A stretch of 64,000 nt of DNA from Termitomyces sp. T153 (lineage: Eukaryota > Basidiomycota > Agaricomycetes > Agaricales > Lyophyllaceae). The notes under the pieces are model-generated. The model was not told where the DNA came from. It was given only the letters and a program-made list of their open reading frames with translations, and ran no database searches. A program made the position numbers and the translations under genes. Each line of letters opens with the position of its first letter. Position 1 is the stretch's first letter. This document shows positions 11,884-23,438 of this stretch, in pieces. Location: positions 109,554 to 173,553 of the forward strand of contig JACKQL020000097.1 in the NCBI GenBank assembly GCA_018296165.2, given 5' to 3'.

Positions 11884-12480
11884 TGTATATGTACAAGGCC
11901 TTATAGGAAAAATGCTGTTGAGAGTATATGGGTATTAATCACCACATGTCCACACGCAGATCCTGGACCATCGGCCCGTTGTTAGTGCCTCGCCTTACAC
12001 AGCACCTTCCTCCTTTTGAACGGACAATGCCAAGTACACATGCCAACCTCGGTTTCTTATCAGCTATCGGTGACGTGCCCAGCGAGCGAATTTTGACGTC
12101 GTCTATTGTACACACATTGCCATTGAATGATAGGGCCAGTGAATAATAGGACCAGTGAATTGGCCATTGGCAGGGATAAAGCATGAGTTGAGAAGGGGAC
12201 TCGAGACTATCAATGAGCATAATATGGGAACAAAGAAGTATTGGGATGACAGATTCAGAAGGCCTGTTTTTGTCTGTGGAATCTTAATTCCGAGAGTCTG
12301 AGAGCAGAAGAAATCCGAAAAACACAAGGATTGGAGACCGTAGAACCACGTGACTGCCATCACAACGTACTGTCGACAAACCTCTTGGTCTCTGCTCCTC
12401 CCCCAGCTGCGCCTGGCGCTTCTGACAACGACGCGTCACACACAAGTACTCTAGTATCTCTTTAAATATCTTCTTTTGCT
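11884..12480. other. Divergent intergenic region
   Basis: Separates the uncharacterised minus-strand gene from the lectin gene. A TTTAAATAT element lies about 15-20 bases upstream of the lectin ATG. Short frames here have no support. Confidence 0.4.
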
Positions 12481-14284
12481 ATGCTATCACGCTTCGTGAG
12501 CGTGTTTTCGGTGTCCGTCATCGTGTTTGGCTCTCTCAGTGGATTCGTACATGCAGCAGTAGAAGAAACGGACAAGCTACGAATTGGGAACGAGACCATT
12601 GACAGGGTACGTATAGCAATCACTGATCTGGTTGAATATCTTCTGCGGGCGCGGCGACGACACAGGATCTGGAACTATGGCTTTGCAACTATGGCTTTGC
12701 AGTTGGATCTTCGTTTCGCTGTCATATCCCTCCGTGCTTGCTACGAATACTGATATATGTTGTTCTAGACTGTGCAGCTACGTACACATTCAATATACGC
12801 GCCTTATATTGACCAAGACTTACAAAATCGGTGAGCATCCATTCTTATTTATCTTCATGAAACATCTTATGATTGTTCCAATCACTCCTGAAAGATGGTG
12901 GGATTTTGGCGCTGACGCCTATGTGGTGTGTTCATCTTGTGATGTACCTGTCATTTGTGAATGTGAATATTTTTGCAGAACACCAACAAACACATCCGCT
13001 TAACCCAAAACCGGCCATCCCAAATGGTAAGCAGCCTGCCTAACACGCTTATCCCTTTTCACAATTCACATTTATCAGGGATGGCTATGGTCACGCCTTG
13101 CACTCACCGCCGTTAATTTTGTCGTTGAAGTTGAGTTCAAAGTATGTTGTATCATCACGGACATATATACCTCCAACTGATGTGATCGCTCAGGTTTCTG
13201 GCGATTCGAGTCACCTATTCGGTGATGGCCTCGCTATCTGGTTGACGAGGGAACGGAAAATTGAGGGACCTGTTTTTGGTAATAAAGGTGTGGTCCCAAG
13301 TACAAATGTATCAGGTTCATAGCTCATGATCTACGTAAGATAATTTTGAAGGTCTGGGTATCTTTCTGGATACGTGAGTCTTTATTGCGTTAATCTTAGT
13401 CCGGTGCACGAATTGTTCACCATTTCTAGGTATGCAAATGGTCGCCACTCCTACTCTTTCCCGCACATCACAGCTATGCTTGGTGATGGCAAGACGCCTT
13501 ACGACCAGGACAATGATGGAGATGCAAACAGCATTGGCGCCTGTTCCGTATGCTATATCACTTCCAGCTCCCTGCCTCTAACCGCAGTCTGAATATATTG
13601 CCATCTAGGCCAACTTCCGCCGAACAAATGTCGCCACAAAACTCAAAGTCGCATACATCAAAGGCAAATTCCTTGATGTGAGCAGATCGGCCTTTTTGCC
13701 CTGATATCATGTTAAGCGCGAATCTATCATCTAGGTTAAGCTTCAACACAAAGCTTGTTCGTACCCTTCTTGAATTAATAGATATCATTATTTGACTGCT
13801 CACCCTCACAGGGGATGAGTGGACAGACTGTTTTCACGTCAAGAACATTACTCTCCCCTTGAACCCCTTCCTCGGGTTCACAGCCATGACAGGAGATGTG
13901 TCGGACGCACACGAGTATGCCTTTGCTCCCTCCACCTTTGCTATCCCAAAAATCTAATCAAGGATCTTTTAATTTTCACATAGTATCATAACAGTGACCA
14001 CCTACTCCGCCATCCTCATACCTCCAGAACCAACAAAACAAAAGAAAAGCATATTCAGTAGTAGTTCTTCATCCTCCGGTTTCGGCTCCTGGTTCGGTTT
14101 CTTCTTTAAGCTTCTCCTCTTCATAGGTGTATGTGTAGGTGGGTACCATGGCTACCAAGAGTACCAAAGACGGCAGCGTGCATACGGAGGAGGGAACTTC
14201 GGACTTGGAGGCATAGGCCGCGGTGGTGGTGGATTTGGTGGATTCGGAGGTGGATCATACTCAGGAAATAAGCGGGCTTTTTAA
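12481..14284 (+). CDS. L-type lectin cargo receptor (VIP36/ERGIC-53/Emp47 type)
   Basis: Twelve exons join in phase: 12481-12606, 12769-12830, 12895-12925, 12979-13026, 13079-13141, 13194-13287, 13340-13373, 13430-13547, 13609-13677, 13735-13756, 13812-13914 and 13984-14284. The product is 356 residues. Order: N-terminal signal peptide, then the lectin fold with RTHSIYAPYIDQDLQNR, WWDFGADAYVNTNKHIRLT, the carbohydrate/Ca-site segments GDGLAIWLTRER and FLDTYANGRH, and DNDGDANSIGAC. A membrane span (WFGFFFKLLLFIGVCVGGY) is followed by a short cytosolic, glycine-rich tail ending NKRAF. Members of this family cycle between ER and Golgi carrying N-glycosylated proteins. The tail lacks an obvious KKxx signal; the last Phe may serve ER exit. 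Family assignment is firm; which orthologue is not. Confidence 0.93.
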
Positions 14285-14808
14285 TAATGCTGTAGTATAT
14301 CGACCCATTATCATTTCTGTCCTTTGGATATAACTCTCAGAAAAATCAATCCATCTACCGTAACTGGATATATCAAACGTCTCTTCTGTGATATGACCGA
14401 GGGTGTTGATACAGGGTACTTGGTAAGGTATCTACTTGCAGGATAATGGGAAAGGCTATTGCTACTGACTACACTACTATGTATGTAATACTAACTACTT
14501 ATGCTACCTACTAATGCTACGTAAAATGAGAATAAGATGTGGAGTAAGACTACGGAGAGTTGGTGTGCACTTAAGTGGCCTACCGTGGATAGACAGAAAA
14601 CACATGTGGTGACCAAGGAGTTGGCTGGTAGGTAATGAAGAGGCAAAAAAAACCGCATACATGCGGGATGAAGTGAACGACTACTACTACTACGAAAGAT
14701 CCAGGTGCAAGAGATGAGGAGAGAAGAGGAAAGCAGAGTACAACGAGTATGAGTCACATAAGGGAGACGAAGAGTGATAAGAAATTTGCCGGCATCCACG
14801 GAGCACAT
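14285..14808. other. Convergent 3' intergenic region
   Basis: Lies between the 3' ends of the lectin gene (+) and the transportin gene (-). The open frames here are in 3' flanking sequence and show no similarity. Confidence 0.5.
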
Positions 14809-17800
14809 TTAAACGCCGAACCGCGAAGCGAGCCGTTCCTGGATAGCAGGAGGGAACGACGCCGTCTGGGCAGCCCATGCTGTTGGATCATGCTGCTGGA
14901 ACCCCTGAAGGAGTGTCTGGAACATGCTGAAAAGTTCAGGAGAAGGCGTGTTCCAACGGACAACCGAGTTGCAGAACCAAAGCAGGCTCTATTGTAGAGA
15001 GCAATGGTCAATATCTGGCAACGTCGGAGGGGGATAGATACATGCCTTGGAAATACCGGCAGGATTGGTTTGAACAAGGGTACAGAATCCACGGAAAGCA
15101 GAATCCTTCTCTTCGTTATCTCGGATTTCGTACAAAGCTTGACACCACGCCTGGGCGAATTCGGGTAGATGTGGGGCGACAAGGGCCGGGTGCATCAGGC
15201 CTATGCGTCCTATTGACACAGCAGCATTCTCGTGAAGACTGCGAGGTGCTTTTGGGTGCAAAAGTATAGGGATCAGACGCGCGATTAGAGGGTTAACCCA
15301 CTGCTGGAATTCGTGATCATCTGCAAGAGAAACGGTGATCAATTGTGAATGGCAAGGAAGTATTGACGATTCATACCACGTCCGTAGCGAAGCGCCACTT
15401 CGCCAACAGACCAGGCAGCATTGTTGGAAGCAGAGATAAACTCAAGCTTGGGTTCCGGATCGAGCTGAAGAATCAACTCTGCCATAATACCAGGCATATG
15501 TCCACGCAACAAGCTAAAGCATCCCATTGCTAGATCACCAACAAGGGCATACGCAGACTGTCGTACAGGTGCCTGAGGATGCTTGAGGCATACAGTAAGA
15601 AGATTCAGCAAATTCGGCTGGCTGATCTGTATCAATGGCTCGAGTTGTGGTCCGAGACCTTGCGTGAGACCAGAGAGAAGATCGAGGGCGACGACAAGAA
15701 AAGACTTGTCGGGCTCGTCAAGCTCGGGATTTTGCTGATACCGCTGATACTGCAGGAGGGAGTTGTGAACGATATTGTTGCATCGCTCAAACACAGGACT
15801 AGCGTATGGAAGGAAAGCTTGACCCATTGCGATGGTGACAGAGGCAAGACACTTAAGGTTGGTCAACCCCAGGCGCAGTAATCACAAAAGTCAGCCCACC
15901 TCGAGTAAAGGAATCAAATTCTCGTCGTCATCCTTCAATTTACCCCACTTGGCGGTCAAAGGAGGCATTAAAATATCGACAAAGCGAGGATCCTGCAAAG
16001 CCCTCCCTACAGCGTCGGCCAAGGTACCAACAGCATCGTACAGAATCAGCATATTCTTGTGCTGGTAAAGGTCGAATGCAAATACAAGGTTACGAAGGAC
16101 GGGCTCGAGATATGGAGTGAGCAGAGGCCCAGCGTCCTCTTCAAGCGTAGCAAAGGCGCTGCAACCAGCTTCTTGAACTCGCTTGTTGTTGTCCAAAACC
16201 ATTCGAAGAAGCTGAGAACATTTCAGTGTAAACGAAGCAGAATTGACGACTTTACTTACACCTTCCATAGTAGGAATAAAATATTGATTCTTGTGCTCTT
16301 CGGAAATGTCCTGAGTGGTCCAGCTAGCGTACCGTCCAAGTGTCCAGCAGGTGATAGACCTCACAAGGGGCTGTATCCCAGTTAGCTAGCGCTAATGTAG
16401 TCAAATCGGAGCTCTTACCTTGGGATCGTTGAGAGTGTTGATAAGATAAGGAACGAGAGTAGAGAGATGGGGCTCGATCGCCTCGATGCAGCCTAAAATG
16501 AATGTTTGGTAACTTTTTCGAAACACAAGATCAGGTATACCTTCAGCCATGGCTCCTAAAGCAAGAATTCCACTCTCCCTCTGCAGCCAATCACTACTCC
16601 AAAGTTTATCCTTCAAAGGAGCCAGGAGAACATTCAAGAGGTCCGCGCCAAATCTCACAGCGAGAACGTCGAGAGCAGCAGCGGCGCACTTCCTCAAGTT
16701 CCACTCCGTCGACATTTCGTCGGCAAAGTCGTCATCATCACCATCGTAATCATCATCATCATCAGAATCAATCTGCTCTTCACCGTAGGCACCGATGCGT
16801 GGTTTGGGAGGTGCGTCGCCACCTTCAGAGGGATCACGTTCGAGGCCATGGGTCTTCCCTCCATAATGGCGGGGCTTGATGTCCTGTTCCTTATCAGGAA
16901 CGGCAGCATCTTCTGCATCTCCTTCCAGCCATAACAGATCGTCTTCTCCATACACCATACAATCTAGTAAGACTGGTGCCACCTTCCCAAGTAATGGATG
17001 GAGATAGGCCGCCAAATCGGCATCCTCAGCGAACGTGAGCCAGAACTCACACGCCTCCAAAGCCACGTTTTCGTTCTTGTCCTTTGTCGAGTATAACATG
17101 TACTCCGCAACATTGGGCATTTCTGGCATGAGTTTCTCTGGGCGTGCTGCCAGAAGAAGTACTAGGGCTTGGCATACATGTCGGCGGACAGAGGGGTCGT
17201 CGTCGGAGGCACATTTAAAAAGACAAGCTATGAAGCTATCGATGTGCACAAAAAGCGACTGACAGTTGATCGGGACAAAATATGACAGGCACGCCACAGC
17301 GTGCGAGCGCATCTTAGCCGAGGGGTGTTCAGTCAGACTAAGGAATTTGGGGATCATATAATCCAGCGGACGGGTACCACCGATCTCAACATCCATCTTG
17401 CGGGGGTAGTCCTCACAGGCCTTTTCTAGAGCGTTGAAGGCTGCCTATGACAGAATGAGAATTTTGCCAAAGACAAAGTAGAACTAGAATCAAAAAAGCG
17501 TGGTGGCAGCTTATGTGAAAGAGATTTGGCTGCCGAACACGCGTGTGACAGCTTGGGCAATCACTTCCCTGTGCGGCTTGTTCGATGAACTGTCAAAAAG
17601 ACTTACCTCTTGCTTGTCCAGATCAGTCGAATCCAACGCGCCCACTAACAGCTGGAGACACTCTGGCCAGTTTCCGGGCTCCAAAACACCAAGGAATACC
17701 ACAATATCCTGGCTGGCTGCGTTACGAATCATGATCGAGGTATCATTGAACGCCTCGAGAACTGCCGCCTTGACAAATTGAGCCACCTCGGGGGGTGATG

Positions 17801-18101
17801 ACAAGATCAAACGCGAGTTATTCTTGAGCAGATAACCTGCTATCGTTCGGATGCGATCCTCTTCCTGCGTCATGCTGCTGAGGATGTAGGCGAGATAGGC
17901 GATGTACTCTGGTGCGCGCGTAAACTGGTTTAGTTTCTACAAGGAATCAAACGACATCAACAATTCACAAAATTTGGATTAGCGTATCGGGACACAAACT
18001 TGAGTGATTGAGCGCTGTACAGCGGTGTTCATGTCGGTAGAGTCATGGATGGTTTGTAAGATTTCCTGGAGACCAGCGGGTTGGGGTGTCCAGGAGGTCA
18101 T
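14809..18101 (-). CDS. KAP104: Transportin / karyopherin beta-2 (Kap104 type)
   Basis: The start at 18101 gives MTSWTPQPAGLQEILQTIHD. Exons read as 18000-18101, 17607-17936, 16541-17444, 16419-16492, then from 16370 on through further exons to the stop at 14809-14811 (..IQERLASRFGV). Most introns are about 48-65 nt; the second is 162 nt. The product is about 900 residues of HEAT repeats, with hallmarks TIAGYLLKNNSRLIL, DKQEAAFNALEKACEDYP, an acidic loop (DSDDDDDYDGDDDD), LRKCAAAALDVLAVRFG, and PLVRSITCWTLGRY. This importin carries PY-NLS cargoes such as hnRNP proteins into the nucleus and releases them on Ran-GTP; the acidic loop acts in that release. Length and motif order match the family. 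The odd point is the longer second intron. Confidence 0.95.
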
Positions 18102-18573
18102 TTTGACGTACAAAACGCGTTAAACAAGAAAAAAAAAGGGCGTCTACGAGAGAAAACAGAGAACCTGGCTGTCGGTGAAAGAGAGTTGACTTGGTGGACT
18201 CGAGATATCTTCACCTAGATTTCTTTGTATGTCCATATTTGTGTCACCATCTAGTCACAGATGTGACCCTCACATAATCTGATCGATCTGTGTGGTCTTC
18301 TGGAAGCCCGCCAAGGCCGCATGGCTTAGACCTGCTAAAAATGAACAGTTGGCGATCCTTTCTGCCATCGAATACACCGCGGTTTGTGTTTGATAGGACC
18401 TTGTCACATCACACAACTACCGAATGGATTAGGTATTGGTTAAAATTTGACAGCTCTAGTCATCGTGATAGAATGGCTGGGTCACTTGTCCATCTAAGGA
18501 AAGGACTGATCTATTGATCTCCACCCCAGATGTGGGAAATATGAGACTCAATAGTAGCCCCCCTTACGTCCAT
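18102..18573. other. Intergenic between transportin and FSH hydrolase genes
   Basis: Transportin upstream region on the right strand sense, and 3' flank of the hydrolase gene. No other gene is seen. Confidence 0.5.
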
Positions 18574-19845
18574 TCACAGCTTCAATAAGCCTCCAGGGCC
18601 ATCTGTAGCTGCTGGGGTCGTCGTTCCAGAACTGGGAACGGAACATCCAGCCATACTTGGGGAAGGGAGATCGGCAGAAGGCTCTAGCATGTAGGCATGC
18701 AAGAATTTCAGCCACTGTTTCTTTGATGGCACAAAGTGACCTAGGTAAATTGGGAATTGAGATGCCAACTGCATTGAAAGAAATCAACACAATACAGCGT
18801 ACCTCCATCGTGATACTCAACGCGCCCTTTTGTCGAAGCAGCGACTAGACTTTGTGATCTCTCTTCAGTCACAATTATGTCTGTCTTCCCAATCACATGC
18901 AACGTAGGTGTTGCATATTGATTATCGAATAAAGGATCACAGAAGGGGTCGCGAAGCCGAAACCCTGACACTGCAATACAAAACTGGCTGACGACACGTG
19001 AGATCCCATTCAGCAATCACTGTATGTAGTGACTAACAAGGGCGGATGTGGAGGCTGATTGTCGATCAGGAATGGAGGAGCATAATGATACGGCTTTTCC
19101 AACTGCGGAGGGTCCAGTGAGTATCAGGCAAAAGTATCCGAGCAAAAGAAACAAACAGCGTACCAGAGAAGCTAGTAGGGCGGCAAACGCGGCACCTTGA
19201 CTGATCAACACCAGATTAGTTCAAATGGAAGCCATTCTCATCTCCCAGATTGAATGCGAACCTAAAGCCCAAAACGCCCTAGTATCAGAACCAATACACC
19301 GTCGTTAAGTTAATCTTCCAATTCCGGAGCGGGTTGCCCGAACAAACTCACATCAAATCTGCGGGTCTTCATCACATCACGAATTAAAGCTAACGACTCG
19401 CTCAGGCCATAGGAGAGTGTCTTGTCTGGATAAAACTTCCACCAGGCTCGTGGCGTAAGGGTGGGATCAGCAGCAGCATTCGTTGCCTCAAGAGCGCCCA
19501 AAGCAGTACTTGAACCGGGAAGGTCGGCAGGTTGCAGAACATGAGGTGCATCGATGAACACTGGATAAAAAATATGGAATGAATTTCGTCAAACATCATG
19601 ATTGAGGGTGACATGACAGTTCATACCAAGTTCGATGCTGTTTTCGCACTGTCTTCTGAGTGCACCAAGCTATGGAGCAAAACGTATGAGCTGCGAGTAT
19701 CACTACAACAAGACACTTGAGACGCACCCGTTTGCTGAAGATTGAAGCGTTTTGGGAGTAACTGACTAAGGTTTAGCAAGTTGGATGTGGTTCCGTGGAA
19801 ATGCAAATACCCATGTAAGACGAGTACGGTCCGTTTGGCAGCCAT
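18574..19845 (-). CDS. FSH-type serine hydrolase (OVCA2/FSH1 family)
   Basis: Start ATG 19845 gives MAAKRTVLVLHG, the first strand and oxyanion segment of an alpha/beta hydrolase. Introns of 45-73 nt separate LGALRRQCENSIEL, VFIDAPHVLQPADL, a WWKFYPD segment, GVLGFSQGAAFAALLAS (nucleophile Ser in GFSQG), DPFCDPLFDNQYATPTLHVIGKTD (acid region) and GGHFVPSKKQWLKF (catalytic His). All three members of the triad are therefore present. The product is about 280 residues, and it ends with a Pro/Ser-rich tail after LEPSADLPS. The family hydrolyses esters or thioesters and may act in small-molecule metabolism. The natural substrate is unknown. Confidence 0.9.
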
Positions 19846-20168
19846 CAAGAGTATTCGATAGATTAACGGCAAAGAAGAATACGGTGTTGACCAGCAACAG
19901 TGTCAAGTGATTCTTCTCTTATGGGAGAGAGAATTCTTCGAGCCAAGAGTGCCCAAGACCAGGAGGGAAGCTGAAGACCGCTACTATCGGCTAGCATAGT
20001 TGCCGGATCTATAGATAATCTTATCCGGACGAAATTTTGGTCGCAACTTCTCATCTTTATGTAAAGTTCATTATATAGTTCTGTACCCTGGGTATATAGA
20101 TGGTTATATCCGTGGACAGCGCAATAAGTATAATATGTAGAAGACCTCCGTGCATATGGCCCACAAGT
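19846..20168. other. Short intergenic region
   Basis: Between the hydrolase start and the stop of the carrier gene, both minus strand. No other gene seen. Confidence 0.5.
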
Positions 20169-21397
20169 CTACTCGGAAAACCCATCGTCTTCCCCTGTCG
20201 TCGAGAACTTCTCCATCACATTACTCACTCGCTCGTATACAGCAAAGACGATGGCCTGTCCAGGGGCAACACGGAGGACACGAGGAGTGATACCCTTATA
20301 AAATGACCTGAAGCCCTCCTGTTTCCACATATCCGAAGCGATGGCGAATATACGCTGGAATGCTGACACACCAGGCGCAGCGGTGGCCTTTTGAAGACCT
20401 GTGATGATAGTGACAGAACGTTAGAGTGTTAAACAGAAGAACGAAGCACCACGAACGAGTTTTTATTGTGTCAATTGGCGCATTCGAGAAAGGTCCCATG
20501 GCTCCAGAGATCAGGCCGATGAACATATGCTGGTAGGAAGGGAGTTCGGCCAAATCTGGTTGGAGCCGATGTGCCAATTTTTTAAGCTCTTGATAAGCAG
20601 TGAAATTTGCACCTGAAGACGACAGAACCATGAATAATGGTGAATTGACAAGGATTACCTATCGTACCCTGATTCGTAGCTTGTCGTAGTGCAGTCAATG
20701 ATACGCCACGATATAGGGTCGCAAATCCTTCTTCCCGAATGATGGTATATACCGCATGACCCGCATTACGGTATCGAGGTGAATCAAGAGGATCGGCTAG
20801 AGAATGTTGTTGTGCTTGCAATCTTATCTTGACCACCTCCATAGGATTGACGACCAAAACAGCTTCTGTCGTACCAGCACCCAATCCAGCTGATACCCGA
20901 AGTCAATCAGTCGCCGGAGGAGATATCGAAAGGATGCTTACCAAGGAAGATGCCGCCGACACTGGTCTTCCCCGTCTTTTTGTCTGCAAGCCACCCTTTG
21001 TACGCCTCGAAACTCGCGAACCGGATGGCCATCTTTGGCACGATACCCGACAAAACGGCCCCGAGACCTTTGTAGAGTGCGAGAGGCGTTTCTCGTCTCA
21101 CGATGTAGGCTGCAGTACCGAAAACTCCCCTAGGCTTGGTCTACGCGACCTTTAGCCAGCGATGCGCCGATTAAAAAAATATACTCACTCCTGGAGCCCG
21201 TCCGGACTTGGAGAGCTGCATACGCACTTTGATTGTATCGAGTGGTTGACATACTAGCTACGCGAAAAAAAGTTCCCGTCGGATTAAGGATATGATAGGA
21301 GCCGGGAAGTACTCACTGCTTCGCATGCTCCAGCAATGCCTCCAGCAGTGATATGAGTCGCGAAACCGACAGGTTTTTTGTTAGAAGAGCGAGACAT
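20169..21397 (-). CDS. SFC1: Mitochondrial succinate/fumarate carrier (Sfc1/Acr1 type)
   Basis: The start at 21397 reads MSRSSNKKPVGFATHITAGG. Several short introns split a mitochondrial carrier with three repeats: QPLDTIKVRMQLSKSG, NPMEVVKIRLQAQQ and APIDTIKTR, each with the PxD/ExxK/R signature. Highly specific Sfc1 segments are also present: ALYKGLGAVLSGIVPKMAIR, EAVLVVNPMEVVKIRLQAQQ, LTALRQATNQGANFT, GLISGAMGPFSNAPIDTIKT and ITPRVLRVAPGQAIVFAVYE. This inner-membrane carrier exchanges cytosolic succinate for mitochondrial fumarate, which links the glyoxylate cycle to gluconeogenesis on acetate or ethanol. Length is about 320 residues, as expected. No odd substitutions noticed. Confidence 0.95.
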
Positions 21398-22271
21398 GTC
21401 AAAGACTGCTGCGGGATGGTTTGATCGTTACGGAGGCCAAAAGTAGACGAAACGGGGAGCGGGAGTAACAGTGTATTTAAACATTTGAAGCCGTAGAGAG
21501 GAGCCATTGAATAACACGTGAATGCCATCTGGAACATAACCGGATTTGCGACGATGACCCGATGACCGCCTCGAGCGTTCCCGCTCAGCCATGAAGTAAT
21601 TCACATTGCTGGATCCCGCTCTTCTTTCACGACACGACGCCTGTGGCAGGGAAATTGTGCATGTAGTCTCCACAACGACATATATAAAGACTGCGACGGT
21701 ACAGGGTCATTTGTCAAACCCGGAACAGTCCACTCGGCGCCCGTCGGCTTGCTTGCCCGATCTAGATTTCCGACGCTTGCAATTTCTTCTCACCGACTTG
21801 CTTTCCTTCGATGTTGGAATTTGTTAATCAATGAGGCTCGCCAAACCTTTCAAAGAGAGCACACCACAGAAGCAAAGCTATGTAAATGGTGACAACAGCA
21901 CCTTGGTGGTAAGACTTCCACTAAATTGGTGATCGTAAACGTGCTCCAATGCCCTTTTACGAGTTACAAGGTCCATGACCAGGGATGGCTCAGGGTCCAA
22001 TATGCAGGTGGTATATAATGGAGATGATTTATGATCAGGTGAAGAGTATATCTATCAGATAAGGAGCAGAGGGAAATGATCTGATGATTAAGGTACACAG
22101 AAGAACCCTCTAGAACCACAAAGGGTAGCTACATTTACAAATCTGATATAATGAGTTCTACCACCACAGATATAAACACAGGCTTTTTTTTCTTTGACCA
22201 TGAGATTCCCCCACTTTCACCCACCTTCCACCTAAGACATTTTCCCTCTTCAAGTTCCCCCTGTTTCCAAT
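21398..22271. other. Divergent promoter region, carrier / homeodomain gene
   Basis: 874 bp between two outward-facing genes. It should hold both promoters. A TATATAAAG lies at about 21680-21688. I see no additional gene. Confidence 0.5.
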
Positions 22272-23202
22272 ATGCAAGCCGGGCCATCTAATGCAGCTCC
22301 GCTTCCGGCCGTCCATACTTCACAAATCAAGAAGCGCCGAATTCCCCAGGCCGGAGTCGCCATTATGGAAGGTGAATCACCGAGTCACCCCGGGTATCAT
22401 CAGGACCTTATTTTCGCATTTCAGCATGGTTAAATCAACATGGCTCAAATCCCACAAAAGAGGATCGTAATGTTATGCTATCCAATATAAGGGTTGGTTC
22501 TCGATACCACGTGCAAAAAAGGAGGCTTTGTCTCACATTCAGTAAATGAACAGCTTATTTCCGGAGGAGAAACTTATGACGACAAAGGCATCTATGAATG
22601 GTTTCGGCGTCGACGAACCGCAAATAATCCTTGTGAGGCACCTTGTCTTACTTTTAACTGGCCTGACTGAAGTAGCTGCAGATCCGTCTCTGTCTCCGAA
22701 AGCCATCAAATATCTCAATATCCTGGTTATCTCTAACCCCTTTCCCTTGCCTGATCTTATCGCAACATGGGCGGAGTTGCTTCATGCAAATGTAAATGAC
22801 GTAACAAAATGGCTTGCCGAACACCGTTCTCCTGTCCGACACTTACCAACACCTGTCTCAACATCTCCTGAACCTGCGTCTGAATACCAATACCAATGGG
22901 CTATCAAAGCCGACCCTACTAATTCGCCTATAATCCCTTCACCCAGCTTCTGCTCAACACATGTGAGTTTTTTTTACAGGTTCTTCGTACAATCTTCTTA
23001 AACTACTTATAAACTTCAGGCTCCAGAATCCCATGGACTTTCGGACCAGCAGCTAATTGACGCTATATCAGAAGCGTCACGCCTCAACAATACTGTCACG
23101 ACCATACCGACAACCCTCAAAGAGTTTGAATCAATGTTCGAGCCTTATCGCGCCCGTATGGAAACCATCATACAGCAAAACGAAGCCTATTTGCAGCCGT
23201 AG
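22272..23202 (+). CDS. Homeodomain-like protein (possible double homeodomain)
   Basis: Five exons join in phase: 22272-22371, 22425-22496, 22543-22632, 22673-22962 and 23020-23202, giving 244 residues. The second donor (GTTCTC) is weak and the third intron is only 40 nt. The joined exons contain a 60-residue segment from KKRRIPQAGVAIMEAWLNQH through GSNPTKEDRN to GIYEWFRRRR. Length, helix pattern and the WF pair fit a homeodomain. The usual Asn-51 is Arg (W-F-R-R-R-R). A second stretch, SPKAIKYLNILVISNPF..NVNDVTKWLAEHRS, has Leu-16-like and W-x-x-x-x-R spacing and may be a degenerate second homeodomain. The tail is short and helical, ending YRARMETIIQQNEAYLQP. Probably a nuclear DNA-binding protein. 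A link to mating-type loci is not shown. Confidence 0.65.
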
Positions 23203-23438
23203 AAATGTCGATTACGTATATTGCAAGACTCTGTAAGTCTTACATCATCAGTGTTTGAGTGGCTAGACCCTAATCCTTTTTAGTGTTCACTTACTGCTTT
23301 TTAGCTTTCTTTGCCACATTTCTTTGCAGCCTGCATTTGTACCATCATTACTAACATATACCACCGACAAATTCACGCACATTATACATTAAGATTACAA
23401 CCGTAAACCATATAATATGTAACAAGGTATCAAAAGAG

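Noticed and set aside
12632..13003. 123-codon frame inside the lectin gene
   Set aside because: It runs across intron 1, exon 2 and intron 2 of the lectin gene in the wrong phase.
17511..17606. Short alternative exon in the transportin gene (VIAQAVTRVF..)
   Set aside because: It ends in a stop; skipping it with a 162-nt intron joins DKQE to AAFNALEKACEDYP as in the family.
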